Below, piece by piece: positions 7,701 through 16,275 of a stretch of DNA of 64,000 nt. The stretch's first letter is position 1, and every line of letters begins with the position of its first letter. The stretch is from an uncultured Clostridia bacterium (lineage in GTDB: Bacteria > Bacillota > Clostridia > Christensenellales > CAG-917), in the NCBI GenBank assembly GCA_934277615.1, contig CAKQUV010000001.1, forward strand, positions 186,001 through 250,000, written 5' to 3'. Under the pieces are notes generated by a model that saw nothing but the letters and a program-made list of their open reading frames with translations, had not been told where the DNA came from and ran no database searches. The translations under genes were made by a program, and so were the position numbers.

Positions 7701-9302
7701 ATGAGCAAGTACATTTTCGTAACGGGCGGAGTCGTATCAGGGCTTGGAAAAGGCATTGTCGCAGCGTCGCTCGGCAGACTTTTGAAATCGGCAGGCTACA
7801 GCGTTTACGTTGAAAAATTCGATCCGTATATGAACATCGATCCCGGCACTCTCAACCCAACCCAACACGGTGAAGTCTTTGTAACGCAAGACGGCGCGGA
7901 AACGGACCTCGACCTCGGACACTATGAGAGATTTATCGGCGAGAGTTTGTCCAAAAGCTCCTCGCTCACAAGCGGCAAACTCTTTCAATCCGTTCTCAAC
8001 AAGGAGCGCAACGGCGATTACGGCGGCAAGACCGTGCAAATCATTCCTCACGTTACCAACGAAATCAAAGACCATATTTTGCAGACGGCGAAGGAGTCCG
8101 GCGCGGACATACTCATCACGGAAATCGGCGGAACGGTGGGCGACATCGAAAGCCAACCCTACCTCGAAGCATTGCGCCAATTCAGCCTCGACGTCGGCAG
8201 AGAAAACTGCGCTTTCATCCACGTGTGCTTGCTCCTGTATATGTCTTGCTCGGACGAATTCAAATCCAAACCCGTGCAACACTCCGTGCGTGAACTTCAA
8301 CGTTTCGGCATCTTCCCCGACGTCGTGGTAACTCGCTCTGACAAAAAACCTCCCGAAGAAATAATCAAAAAAATTTCCCTCTTCTGCTCCATCGACGAGG
8401 ACGCGGTGGTGCCCAGCACGACGGTTAAGTGTTTGTACGACGCACCCGTGATGTTGCACAAAAACGGACTTTATACAGCCGTAAGCAAGGCTTTAAGTCT
8501 TGATAATAAATGCAACCTCACCGAATGGAAGAAGAAAGTCGCCACCATGAAGATCACTTCCGACAAAGTGAAAATCGCAATTGTAGGCAAATACGTGTCC
8601 TTGCGCGACTCCTACATTTCGCTTGTCGAAGCAATTAAACACGCAGGCGGCGCAAACCTTGTCGGCATAGACCTCAAGTGGATTGACAGCGAAACCATAA
8701 CGGAAAAGAACGTCGCCAAATCACTCAAAGACGTGGACGGAATAATCATCCCCGGCGGCTTCGGAACGCGCGGCGTCGAGGGCATGATAACCACTTGCAA
8801 ATACGCTCGCGAGCACAAAATTCCCTATCTCGGCATCTGCCTTGGCATGCAAGTAACCGTCATCGAATACGCAAGACATATGCTCGGCATAGCCGACGCA
8901 ACCAGCGGTGAGTTTTCCGATAGCGGCAATCACGTCATCGACATACTCCCCGACAAGAAGGGCAAGAAAATCGGCGGCACAATGCGCCTCGGCGCGTACC
9001 CCTGCGCACTCAAAGACGGCACCGTCATTCACGAGGCGTACGGCAAAGACGAAATCGAGGAAAGACATCGCCACAGATACGAATTTAACAGCGACTATCT
9101 CAAAGCCTTTGAGGACGGCGGTCTTGTGATAAGCGGCAAATCCCCCGACGGTCGCATTGTGGAAACGGTGGAAGTAAACAATCATCCATTCTTTGTCGGC
9201 GTGCAATTCCACCCCGAATTTACCTCTCGCCCCGACGCCCCCAATCCCATATTCTCTGCATTCATCAAAGCCGCAAAAGATGCAAGAGGGACAAAGCGAT
9301 AA
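7701..9302 (+). CDS. pyrG: CTP synthase
   Basis: CTP synthase (533 residues, the normal length) aminates UTP to CTP using glutamine and ATP, the last step of pyrimidine nucleotide synthesis. The N-terminal synthetase domain begins MSKYIFVTGGVVSGLGKG with the P-loop, followed by the DPYMNIDPGTLNPTQHGEVF block. The C-terminal class I glutamine amidotransferase domain has the nucleophile motif GICLGMQ (Cys380) and the GVQFHPE histidine/glutamate motif near residue 504. A GGAGG site at 7688-7692 sets the start. The gene has its own promoter, an attenuator-like leader and a terminator, so it is a single-gene unit. guaA, the purine counterpart, lies next. Confidence 0.97.
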   Translation: MSKYIFVTGGVVSGLGKGIVAASLGRLLKSAGYSVYVEKFDPYMNIDPGTLNPTQHGEVFVTQDGAETDLDLGHYERFIGESLSKSSSLTSGKLFQSVLNKERNGDYGGKTVQIIPHVTNEIKDHILQTAKESGADILITEIGGTVGDIESQPYLEALRQFSLDVGRENCAFIHVCLLLYMSCSDEFKSKPVQHSVRELQRFGIFPDVVVTRSDKKPPEEIIKKISLFCSIDEDAVVPSTTVKCLYDAPVMLHKNGLYTAVSKALSLDNKCNLTEWKKKVATMKITSDKVKIAIVGKYVSLRDSYISLVEAIKHAGGANLVGIDLKWIDSETITEKNVAKSLKDVDGIIIPGGFGTRGVEGMITTCKYAREHKIPYLGICLGMQVTVIEYARHMLGIADATSGEFSDSGNHVIDILPDKKGKKIGGTMRLGAYPCALKDGTVIHEAYGKDEIEERHRHRYEFNSDYLKAFEDGGLVISGKSPDGRIVETVEVNNHPFFVGVQFHPEFTSRPDAPNPIFSAFIKAAKDARGTKR

Positions 9303-9350
9303 ACCGCCTTTCAGCGACCAAAAAATGACATATTATTTATAAAAAACCTC

Positions 9351-9381
9351 AAAAAAAGAGCGTGTATTTCGCTCTTTTTTT
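9351..9381 (+). terminator. pyrG terminator
   Basis: AAAAAAAGAGCG (9351-9362) and CGCTCTTTTTTT (9370-9381) form a 12-bp stem with a 7-base loop, the 3' arm itself supplying the U-run. Confidence 0.85.
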
Positions 9382-9471
9382 GCTGCGTTTTTCGTTCTTT
9401 TATCCGCTGTAGTTGCGGCAATCATAGACTTTTGCGATTTTGTCTTTATAAAATTGCAAAATATGTATCTC

Positions 9472-9498
9472 AATCCGCTTTGCTTTGAGCGGATTTTT
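9472..9498 (+). terminator. Small hairpin upstream of guaA
   Basis: AATCCGCT (9472-9479) pairs with AGCGGATT (9488-9495), followed by TTT. A TATAAT at 9502-9507 lies just after it and may be the guaA -10. The hairpin may insulate guaA from pyrG read-through. No purine riboswitch core was recognised in this gap. Confidence 0.4.
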
Positions 9499-9545
9499 GG
9501 ATATAATCTTTATATAAAGTCGAATAAACCTTTTCAGGAGTACAT

Positions 9546-11069
9546 ATGAAAAATCAAACCGTTCTCGTCATGGACTTCGGCGGACAATACAAGGAACTTA
9601 TCGCGCGCACGGTACGCCGCATGCACGTGTATTCCGTTGTCGAGCCTGCAAGCATGCCTGTTGAAAAGATCAAGGAACTCAATCCCATCGGCATCATTTT
9701 CACGGGCGGACCAAACAGCGTGTATCTCGAAAATTCGCCCAAATGCGACAATGCGCTTTTCGACCTCGGCATTCCCGTACTCGGCATCTGCTACGGTATG
9801 CAATACATCGCGCACTCCTTCGGCGGCAAAGTCGAGCCGGGCACCGTGCGAGAATACGGTCGCACAAACGTCCACATCGGGCATTCCGCGCTCTTTGACG
9901 GCCTTGAAAAAGACGAGATTATGCTCATGAGCCACACGGACTACGTATCTGCGGTTCCCGACGGTTTCGCCACCACCGCAACGACGGACGACTGCCCTTG
10001 CGTTGCAATCGAAAACAGCGAAAAACGCGTCTACGGAGTGCAATTCCACCCCGAAGTCGAGCGTTCCATACACGGCGAAAAAGTGCTTGAAAACTTTGTT
10101 CTCAACATATGCAAAGCCACTCGCGACTACTCTTTGGACGATTATATCGATTCTCAAATCAAACTCATTCGCGAGCAAGTCGGCGACAAAAAAGTGCTCC
10201 TCGGCTTGTCGGGCGGCGTTGACAGTTCCGTCGTTGCCGCGCTCATAAGCAAGGCGATTCCGGACCAACTCCTTTGCGTGTACGTCGATCACGGCTTTAT
10301 GCGCAAGGACGAAACAAAGCAAATCAAAGAAGCGTTTGCGCCACTCCCCCTCAAGCTCGAAGTGGTGGACGCAAGCCAAAAATTCCTTTCAAAAATCGCC
10401 GGCGTAACGGATCCCGAACGCAAAAGAAAAATCATCGGAGAAGAATTTGTCAAGACGTTTGCAGAGGTGGCAAACGCTCAAAAGGGCTATGACTTCCTTG
10501 CCCAAGGCACAATCTATCCCGACGTCATCGAATCGGGCGCAAACAACTCCGCAAACATCAAGAGCCACCACAACGTTGGCGGACTTCCCAAAGACTTGCC
10601 ATTCACGGGACTCGTCGAACCCCTCAGAGGTCTTTTCAAAGACGAAGTGCGCGTACTCGGGAAAAAGCTCGGACTTCCGGACTATCTTGTCAATCGTCAA
10701 CCTTTCCCCGGTCCCGGTCTTGCAATACGCACAATCGGCGAAATCACCGAGGAAAAACTGGATATGCTCCGCGACGCCGACGCAATTATGCGTGAAGAAA
10801 TCGCAAAAGCAAACGTCAAAGCCGACCAATACTTTGCCGTCATCACCGACACCAAATCCGTCGGCGTAATCGGCGACTATCGCAACTATGGCTACGTCAT
10901 CGTGCTCCGCGCGGTAACCACGTCGGACTTTATGACGGCTGAATACACTCGCGTTCCCTACGATGTCCTCGGCAAAATCTCCTCCCGTATCGTCAACGAA
11001 GTGAAAGGCGTGAGTCGTGTGTGTTATGATATAACCGGGAAGCCCCCGGCGACCATCGAATGGGAATAA
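9546..11069 (+). CDS. guaA: GMP synthase (glutamine-hydrolysing)
   Basis: GMP synthase (507 residues) converts XMP to GMP with ATP and glutamine. The N-terminal amidotransferase domain has GICYGMQ (Cys82) and GVQFHPEVE. The PP-loop ATP pyrophosphatase domain carries GLSGGVDSSV (about residues 219-228), and the dimerisation domain ends with the family-typical PPATIEWE. The start follows a CAGGAG site at 9535-9540. The stop codon at 11067-11069 is directly contiguous with, and partly inside, the structured repeat element described at 11068. Confidence 0.97.
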   Translation: MKNQTVLVMDFGGQYKELIARTVRRMHVYSVVEPASMPVEKIKELNPIGIIFTGGPNSVYLENSPKCDNALFDLGIPVLGICYGMQYIAHSFGGKVEPGTVREYGRTNVHIGHSALFDGLEKDEIMLMSHTDYVSAVPDGFATTATTDDCPCVAIENSEKRVYGVQFHPEVERSIHGEKVLENFVLNICKATRDYSLDDYIDSQIKLIREQVGDKKVLLGLSGGVDSSVVAALISKAIPDQLLCVYVDHGFMRKDETKQIKEAFAPLPLKLEVVDASQKFLSKIAGVTDPERKRKIIGEEFVKTFAEVANAQKGYDFLAQGTIYPDVIESGANNSANIKSHHNVGGLPKDLPFTGLVEPLRGLFKDEVRVLGKKLGLPDYLVNRQPFPGPGLAIRTIGEITEEKLDMLRDADAIMREEIAKANVKADQYFAVITDTKSVGVIGDYRNYGYVIVLRAVTTSDFMTAEYTRVPYDVLGKISSRIVNEVKGVSRVCYDITGKPPATIEWE

Positions 11070-11308
11070 AAAACGCACTATTTAGCGAATAACTGCGTCA
11101 GAGCCGTCCGTTCGTCAACTCCTTTACGATTAGTAAATTTGGGTTGCCTCTCGGGCGGCTCTTCCTTGTTCTTCATCTAAATGTTGCGTTTTTTAGAAGT
11201 TGTGTTAGGACTTTCGGTCAAAGGGTTTTTCCTCGCTCTTCATCTCAATGCTACCGTATTATTACATAATTATTATTGTTATGCATTGATTTATCGCATT
11301 TTTTAAGA
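11068..11308 (+). repeat. Structured stop-codon-abutting element, copy A (after guaA)
   Basis: Copy A of a three-copy element. An outer arm AAAAAACGCA (11068-11077) overlaps the guaA stop codon and can pair with TGCGTTTTTT (11185-11194); ATTTAG (11080-11085) pairs with CTAAAT (11177-11182). Inside, GAGCCGTCCG (11101-11110) pairs with CGGGCGGCTC (11152-11161), CAAC (11116-11119) with GTTG (11143-11146), and TTTAC (11123-11127) with GTAAA (11133-11137) around a GATTA loop. A conserved tail ATTTATCGC followed by T-rich sequence recurs near 11291, so this copy seems to have an internal duplication of its 3' part. Confidence 0.8.
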
Positions 11309-11722
11309 GATATACACTTATTCGATACATACTTATACACGCAATCTGCCCATTCGGAGTGCACTTATTAACGAAATGTGCTTATTCGGAGCGTGGAGGC
11401 GCAAGGCGCCGACCGCATCGAGCGCCAAGCTTGCGTCACACACAAGGGTTTTGCCACAATTGCCACTTATGCCAATTGCTTGCTTTTTGCCTTGGTGCTC
11501 CTTTTTCCCTTCACACAAAAGACTGCGCTTTCATCTTATAATGCGTACGACAATTCGCTTGTCTAAAGAGGGGGGTATTGTATTTAAGGAGTTACGACTA
11601 TCCCCTATTCGGCGCGATTTAGCGCGTTTTTATTCCCATTTAAAAAAGACTGTTGCAAAAAAGATTAACAACTGTTTTTTCTCCGTACTTTTTGGTAAGT
11701 CCTTCGACAAAAACAGCCTCGC
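11309..11722. other. Intergenic stretch without a recognised gene
   Basis: Between the structured repeat and the AraC-type gene there is about 410 bases with no ORF that has coding character. Only short frames without ribosome-binding sites occur. A locally GC-rich patch near 11390-11440 contains short inverted repeats such as GGCGCAAGGCGCC. It may be degenerate repeat material. Confidence 0.4.
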
Positions 11723-12607
11723 TCATTTCTGTATCCTCTTTATCGCTCTAAGTTCGATATATCCGCGCTGACCGCGAGGCTCGAGTTGAATACGCGGATT
11801 TTCGTCGTCCCAACGATATCCGATAACAGACGGATCATAACCGTCCATCGCCGCCTGCACGTTGCGGATAGCCTCGCAATAATCTTCCTCTTTGAAAGGC
11901 GCTCCCTGAAACATAAGGTATTCCGCCTCCGGCAAACGAATGGTGTCGAATCCTTCGGGAATCATCCCCACGAAATCGGTTTCCACCTCAACACCCTGCA
12001 CGTACGTAGATGTATTCGGTTTTTTGTATTTTTCAGGCAGCCACATGGATACGGGTTCTCCGCAGAGCGATTTCATACTCACAAGAATGCCCCATACATC
12101 GCAACTAACTTCTTCGCAGTATGGGAAGTAGTCCGCAGCCTGCTTGCCGCGTTTGATAATGCACAAGCGCTCGGGTTTGCGAACGACTTGTATAAAAATT
12201 GGTTGAATGTTTGACACGTCAATGTCCTCCTTTTTTAGTTCTCTATATTTAACTCCGTAAGGAATGAAAAATGCGATAGGAACGGGATTTTTCATATAAT
12301 CGCTCGGATTCAGTCCGAATTCTCGGTAAAAAGCGCGCGTAAACGTGTCCAAATTGGAAAATCCTGCGTCAAACGCCACGTCGCTCACCTTAACGTTGCC
12401 GCTTTTTAGTTGTTTTGCGGCTTGCGTCAACCGATATTTGCGGATGTACTCCGTCGGTGTCAATCCCAGACTATCCCTAAAAAGCCGATACGAATACCAC
12501 GGCGAAAACAGCGATGCGCGCGCCAAATCCGTCAAACTGATTTCTTCCGCGTTATTCTTTTCGATATAATCCTGCATTCTCTGGACAGCCAAAATCTGCT
12601 CTTTCAT
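11723..12607 (-). CDS. AraC-family regulator with GyrI-like effector domain
   Basis: A 294-residue two-domain regulator. Residues about 5-105 form an AraC/XylS double helix-turn-helix (ISLTDLARASLFSPWYSYRLF, read with a break after LARAS, then VSDVAFDAGFSNLDTFTRAF and FGLNPSDY). Residues about 130-294 read as a GyrI-like/BmrR-type ligand-binding domain (the PEGFDTIRLPEAEYLMFQG region). Relatives such as Rob and SoxS-like fusions respond to small hydrophobic or toxic compounds. A TTG at 12616 is in frame, but it directly abuts AAGGAG; the ATG at 12607 has the proper 9-base spacing. No neighbouring transporter gene reveals the target. Confidence 0.88.
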   Translation of the reverse strand: MKEQILAVQRMQDYIEKNNAEEISLTDLARASLFSPWYSYRLFRDSLGLTPTEYIRKYRLTQAAKQLKSGNVKVSDVAFDAGFSNLDTFTRAFYREFGLNPSDYMKNPVPIAFFIPYGVKYRELKKEDIDVSNIQPIFIQVVRKPERLCIIKRGKQAADYFPYCEEVSCDVWGILVSMKSLCGEPVSMWLPEKYKKPNTSTYVQGVEVETDFVGMIPEGFDTIRLPEAEYLMFQGAPFKEEDYCEAIRNVQAAMDGYDPSVIGYRWDDENPRIQLEPRGQRGYIELRAIKRIQK

Positions 12608-12809
12608 ATCTCTCAACTCCTTACTCTCCCCATTATATACCGCTCTTTTTATTATTTCTCGACTTTCCTTGCCTTTTTATATCTCAAAAATCAATCCCAG
12701 CCACACCCAATTTTAATTTAAGGCTTTATAAGTATATATCATATTTTTATTATTACTTTACAAAACTATCATCCTTGTTATAAAATCAAATCACCGACAC
12801 CCAATATGA

Positions 12810-13030
12810 AATATTCCATATGTCATTCCAAGGGAACGAAGTGACCATGGGAATCTAGGCGACAGCCGCACCAACCAAGCAAGCGATATAGCGAAACTGT
12901 GGCAGGAGTTTTTATTCTTGCTATACTGATAGCGTGTATCGATTGCGCGGTAGTAGAGCAATAAATCTAGCGTGGTTAAGGCAATGCGCATATCTGCGTG
13001 TTGTCGTTGCCACAGCGACGATTTTTGCTC
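12810..13030. repeat. MITE-like intergenic repeat, copy 1
   Basis: About 220 bases beginning AATATTCC..ATGTCATTCC and ending near GACGATTTTTGCTC. Long blocks are shared with copies at 45631 and 62741: AAGCAAGCGATATAGCG, then an ACTGATAGCGTGTATCG block and TGCGCGGTAG. No protein is encoded. It lies immediately upstream of dut and may supply or separate its promoter. Confidence 0.75.
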
Positions 13031-13037
13031 ATATCAC

Positions 13038-13076
13038 TGCACCTTCGGTGCAATATCACTTGCGCCTTTGGCGCAA
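13038..13076 (+). other. Twin hairpins upstream of dut
   Basis: TGCACC-TTC-GGTGCA (13038-13052) and TTGCGCC-TTT-GGCGCAA (13060-13076) are two compact perfect hairpins ending just before the dut ribosome-binding site. They continue the repeat copy upstream and are the only such pair seen before a gene start in the window. Confidence 0.6.
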
Positions 13077-13089
13077 CAAAAGGCGTATT

Positions 13090-13533
13090 ATGAACAATAT
13101 TTGCGTAAAAATCAAAAAACTCAATTCCGACGCAATCCTTCCCAAATACGGCACTCCGTATGCGGCAGGGGCGGACTTGTATGCGTGCGAAGGCAAAGAC
13201 GTGCTTGTCGAGCCGCACACAACCGTATTTATCCACACAGGCATTGCCGTTGCCGTACCCGAGGGCATGGTGGGATTGATATACGCACGCAGCGGACTTG
13301 CAAGCAAACGCTCTCTCGCACCTGCCAACAAGGTGGGCGTAATCGACAGCGATTATAGAGGCGAGATTATCGTATCTCTTCACAACCACAGCGACGTAGC
13401 GCAAATCGTCGCCGACAAAGAGCGCATCGCCCAGCTTGTCATCGCCCCCTACTACACCGCCGATTTCGTCGAGTCCGACCTTGACGACACCGTCCGAGGC
13501 TCCAACGGTTTCGGCAGCACCGGCAACCTGTAA
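13090..13533 (+). CDS. dut: dUTP diphosphatase (trimeric type)
   Basis: The 147-residue enzyme hydrolyses dUTP to dUMP and pyrophosphate, keeping uracil out of DNA and supplying dUMP for thymidylate synthesis. All five motifs of the trimeric dUTPase are present: AGADLYA, RSGLA, GVIDSDYRGEI, RIAQLVI and the C-terminal RGSNGFGSTG arm. A longer in-frame opening from 12934 would run through repeat sequence, so the ATG at 13090 (AAAGG site about 8 bases upstream) is chosen. It is monocistronic, with a strong terminator behind it. Confidence 0.96.
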   Translation: MNNICVKIKKLNSDAILPKYGTPYAAGADLYACEGKDVLVEPHTTVFIHTGIAVAVPEGMVGLIYARSGLASKRSLAPANKVGVIDSDYRGEIIVSLHNHSDVAQIVADKERIAQLVIAPYYTADFVESDLDDTVRGSNGFGSTGNL

Positions 13534-13550
13534 TAATCAACAAAAACAGC

Positions 13551-13579
13551 AAAACAACTCGGTTTATCCGAGTTGTTTT
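13551..13579 (+). terminator. dut terminator
   Basis: AAAACAACTCGG (13551-13562) and CCGAGTTGTTTT (13568-13579) form a 12-bp stem with a 5-base loop. It probably serves both dut and the convergent hydrolase gene. Confidence 0.85.
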
Positions 13580-13609
13580 ATTGTTTGCATTGTTTTGTTT
13601 CAATCGCCT

Positions 13610-14746
13610 TTATTCGTTTTCGCCGAGGAAAACGACGGTGCGTTTCATGACCTCTTTGGAGATTCTGAGGAATTGAGCGACGGGGAAAGCGTGCACAGCC
13701 CATTTGCCTTCGCCGTGATAATGCTCGAACTTTACGTCAAGATTGCGCAGTTTATCCACTAGGTCGAAAGTGAGAACCGCAAGTTTGTCGTTTTCGCCCG
13801 AGATTGCAAAAGTCGGCGGAAAATCTTTGGTTACCCAGTAAATAGGCGAAATTTCCTTTCTAAACTCCTCGTCGCACTCTTCGACGGGTATTCCGCCGCA
13901 ATAGGATTGCGTGTAAATACCTATATTCTTAAAGCCCGTATGCACGGCTTTTTCCATATCGTATACGCCGCAATTGAGCATAAGCGCAGATATTTTTTGG
14001 TCTTTTGACCTCTCGTCGAGGTTGAATTTTGCGGCATATTCGGGATTGGTGGAAATCGCGCCTGCCATAGAACTTAAATGCGCGCCTGCGGACTCGCCGC
14101 CAACGAATATACTGTCCATATCGATGTTGTATTCCTCTGCGTGTTCTTTGAGCCAGGCAAACGCTTTATATACGTTTTCTATCATCTGCGGATGCTTGTA
14201 GAACGGAGCCTCGCCGTAGTACAAACTTGCCACGAAATAGCCTGTTTTTTCACACAAAACGGTGGTATACGCCTCTCTGGTTTCGGGAAGTCCGCCTATC
14301 CAGCCGCCACCGTGGATATACACGAAAACCTTGGCTTTTTTGCTGCGATCTCTATCCTTTCTCTCGTAGAAATCGAGGTACAATCTCTTGTCGTCCTCCG
14401 CGTATCTGACAAATCTCGTAGCCTTGATTTTGTGCGAGCGGCGAAAACTGAAAATAGTACACCACCCCAAAAACTCGTTCTTGGCATGACCGCCTGCAAC
14501 GTACAGGTACTTTGCGTCGTACGCCGCTTTTTTGGCTTGTTTCTTTGCGTACTTTTTTGCCTTTGAAGAAAACTGTTTCAAATCCTCTTTGACAAGGACA
14601 ATTTTTGCCTCTCGCTCTTCTCGCTTGATTTGTCTGTCCAGCTGTTCCCTTTTCTTTTCAAGTTCGTCCTTTTTGAGATCGAACAAAGGTCTTTTCCCAA
14701 ATTCGCCGAGCGACGTGTTATTGGATGTAAATATGTGTCTTTTCAT
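13610..14746 (-). CDS. Alpha/beta hydrolase (HSL/BD-FAE-type esterase)
   Basis: The 378-residue protein has the HGGGW oxyanion-hole motif (in FVYIHGGGWIGG, about residues 148-159) and the nucleophile elbow GESAG (about 225-229). A late ISGENDKL acid region and a C-terminal HAF histidine complete a plausible catalytic triad. This is the hormone-sensitive-lipase or BD-FAE esterase pattern: hydrolysis of carboxyl esters or acetylated sugars. A charged, coiled-coil-like N-terminal extension of about 80 residues (KKDELEKKREQLDRQIKREE) is unusual for the family. There is no signal peptide, so it is probably cytoplasmic. Substrate unknown. Confidence 0.85.
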   Translation of the reverse strand: MKRHIFTSNNTSLGEFGKRPLFDLKKDELEKKREQLDRQIKREEREAKIVLVKEDLKQFSSKAKKYAKKQAKKAAYDAKYLYVAGGHAKNEFLGWCTIFSFRRSHKIKATRFVRYAEDDKRLYLDFYERKDRDRSKKAKVFVYIHGGGWIGGLPETREAYTTVLCEKTGYFVASLYYGEAPFYKHPQMIENVYKAFAWLKEHAEEYNIDMDSIFVGGESAGAHLSSMAGAISTNPEYAAKFNLDERSKDQKISALMLNCGVYDMEKAVHTGFKNIGIYTQSYCGGIPVEECDEEFRKEISPIYWVTKDFPPTFAISGENDKLAVLTFDLVDKLRNLDVKFEHYHGEGKWAVHAFPVAQFLRISKEVMKRTVVFLGENE

Positions 14747-14784
14747 ACTCGTCCGATTATTGTTTTTCTTTATGTATTTTTGCT

Positions 14785-14825
14785 ATAAAAAAGGTTTATC
14801 TGTACGTTTTGTGCGGATAAACCTT
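14785..14825 (-). terminator. Terminator of the ftsH-cysE-cysS unit
   Basis: AAGGTTTATC (14791-14800) pairs with GATAAACCTT (14816-14825). On the minus strand the stem is followed by TTTTTTAT, giving a proper U-tail just downstream of the cysS stop. Confidence 0.75.
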
Positions 14826-14845
14826 GTGTTTTGCAGTTTTGTCTA

Positions 14846-16246
14846 TTAAAGTTTCTCCGCAAACGAGCCGTCTTTGGTGTCTTTTACGGCGTATCCGAGA
14901 GCGGTGATTTGCGCCCTCAATTCGTCCGCTTTTGCCCAGTCCTTATTTTGTTTCGCAACGCGTCTTTGCTCCACAAGGTCAAGCACTTCCTTTGGAATAT
15001 CGCTTTCTTTTTGCGCTTGTTTTGCCTCGTAGTACACAACGAAATCTTGCGGTTTTTCCTTGAACAGTCCAAGCAAAGAATAGGTCTTGACAACTTGATT
15101 TGCGTCCGCAACGGCGTCGCTGTCGCCTGCTTTGAGTTTTGCTTTTATGCCCTTGAAAATGCCGAACAAATCCGCAAGCGCTTTCGCCGTGTTGAAGTCG
15201 TCGTCCATTGCGCGGTTGAATCCGTCGTCTATCCACTTGCTCTCTTTGTCGCTTGCAAGTCCGCTTTTTTGCACCTCGTCAAGCACTTTGTAAAAGCCGT
15301 ACATATGCTTGTCCGCCTCGGGGAACAAGTCGTCCGTTATATTGATGTCGCCTCTGTAATTGGTTTGCAAAAGCGCATACTTGATTGTGTCGGGCTTGTA
15401 CTCTTTGAGCAAATCCGCAAGCAAAAGGCTGTTGCCCAGCGACTTGCTCATCTTTTGTCCGTTGACTTTGATAAGTCCGTTGTGTATCCAATATTTTGCA
15501 AACTGCTTGCCGGTAAGCGATTCGGTCTGCGCAATTTCGTTTTCGTGGTGCGGGAAAATCAAATCCCTGCCGCCGCCGTGAACGTCTATTTGATCGCCGA
15601 AAGCCGCCATATTCATTGCCGAGCATTCGATGTGCCAACCCGGTCTGCCCTTGCCCCATGGAGAATCCCAATAAATCTCGCCTTCTTTTGCGGATTTCCA
15701 AAGCGCGAAATCAAGCGGATTGCGCTTGTTTTCCTCATTCTCTATACGCACGCTCTCGTATGCGTCCTCGAGCCTTCTTCCGCTGAGTTTGCCATATCCC
15801 GGAAAACTCTCGACGGAGAAATAAACGTCGCCTCTGTCCGTTGCGTAGGCGTGCCCTTTTTCAATGAGTTTGGACACAAAATTTATGATATTGCCTATAT
15901 TGTCCGTGGCTTTGAGCCAAATGGTGGGATCGTCCACTTCGAATTCGCGCATAAGCGAATCTATGCGCGCAATCATCATTTGTGCGTATTCGAGCGCAGG
16001 GATGCCCGTTTCGTTGGATTTTGCGATAATCTTGTCGTCGACGTCCGTGTAGTTGCGAGCATAATTGACTTTGTAGCCGATTTTCTCAAAATACTTGCGG
16101 ATGATATCGTAAATCAACGCTTGATAAGCATGCCCTATATGCGCGTCGCCCGACACCGTAATGCCGCACGCATACATGTTGACTTGTCCGTCGTGAAGGG
16201 GAACAAAATCTTCTTTTTTTCTTGTGAGAGTGTTGTAAATTTTCAT
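14846..16246 (-). CDS. cysS: Cysteinyl-tRNA synthetase
   Basis: CysRS (466 residues) charges tRNA-Cys. The class I signatures are present: HIGH in GDAHIGHA (residues 34-41) and KMSKSLGN (about 269-276). The zinc-binding cysteines and histidines of the active site are visible in YACGITVSG and GWHIECSAMN. It is the last gene of a probable ftsH-cysE-cysS transcript; cysE lies 29 bases upstream, and the pairing of cysteine synthesis with its charging enzyme is a known Firmicutes arrangement. No Shine-Dalgarno is obvious at its ATG. Confidence 0.97.
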   Translation of the reverse strand: MKIYNTLTRKKEDFVPLHDGQVNMYACGITVSGDAHIGHAYQALIYDIIRKYFEKIGYKVNYARNYTDVDDKIIAKSNETGIPALEYAQMMIARIDSLMREFEVDDPTIWLKATDNIGNIINFVSKLIEKGHAYATDRGDVYFSVESFPGYGKLSGRRLEDAYESVRIENEENKRNPLDFALWKSAKEGEIYWDSPWGKGRPGWHIECSAMNMAAFGDQIDVHGGGRDLIFPHHENEIAQTESLTGKQFAKYWIHNGLIKVNGQKMSKSLGNSLLLADLLKEYKPDTIKYALLQTNYRGDINITDDLFPEADKHMYGFYKVLDEVQKSGLASDKESKWIDDGFNRAMDDDFNTAKALADLFGIFKGIKAKLKAGDSDAVADANQVVKTYSLLGLFKEKPQDFVVYYEAKQAQKESDIPKEVLDLVEQRRVAKQNKDWAKADELRAQITALGYAVKDTKDGSFAEKL

Positions 16247-16275
16247 AGTTTTCTATTGCAGATTATTATTGCCGA

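Noticed and set aside
11333..11771. Several short frames in the guaA-AraC gap
   Set aside because: Mutually overlapping in different frames, no ribosome-binding sites, and low-complexity translations.
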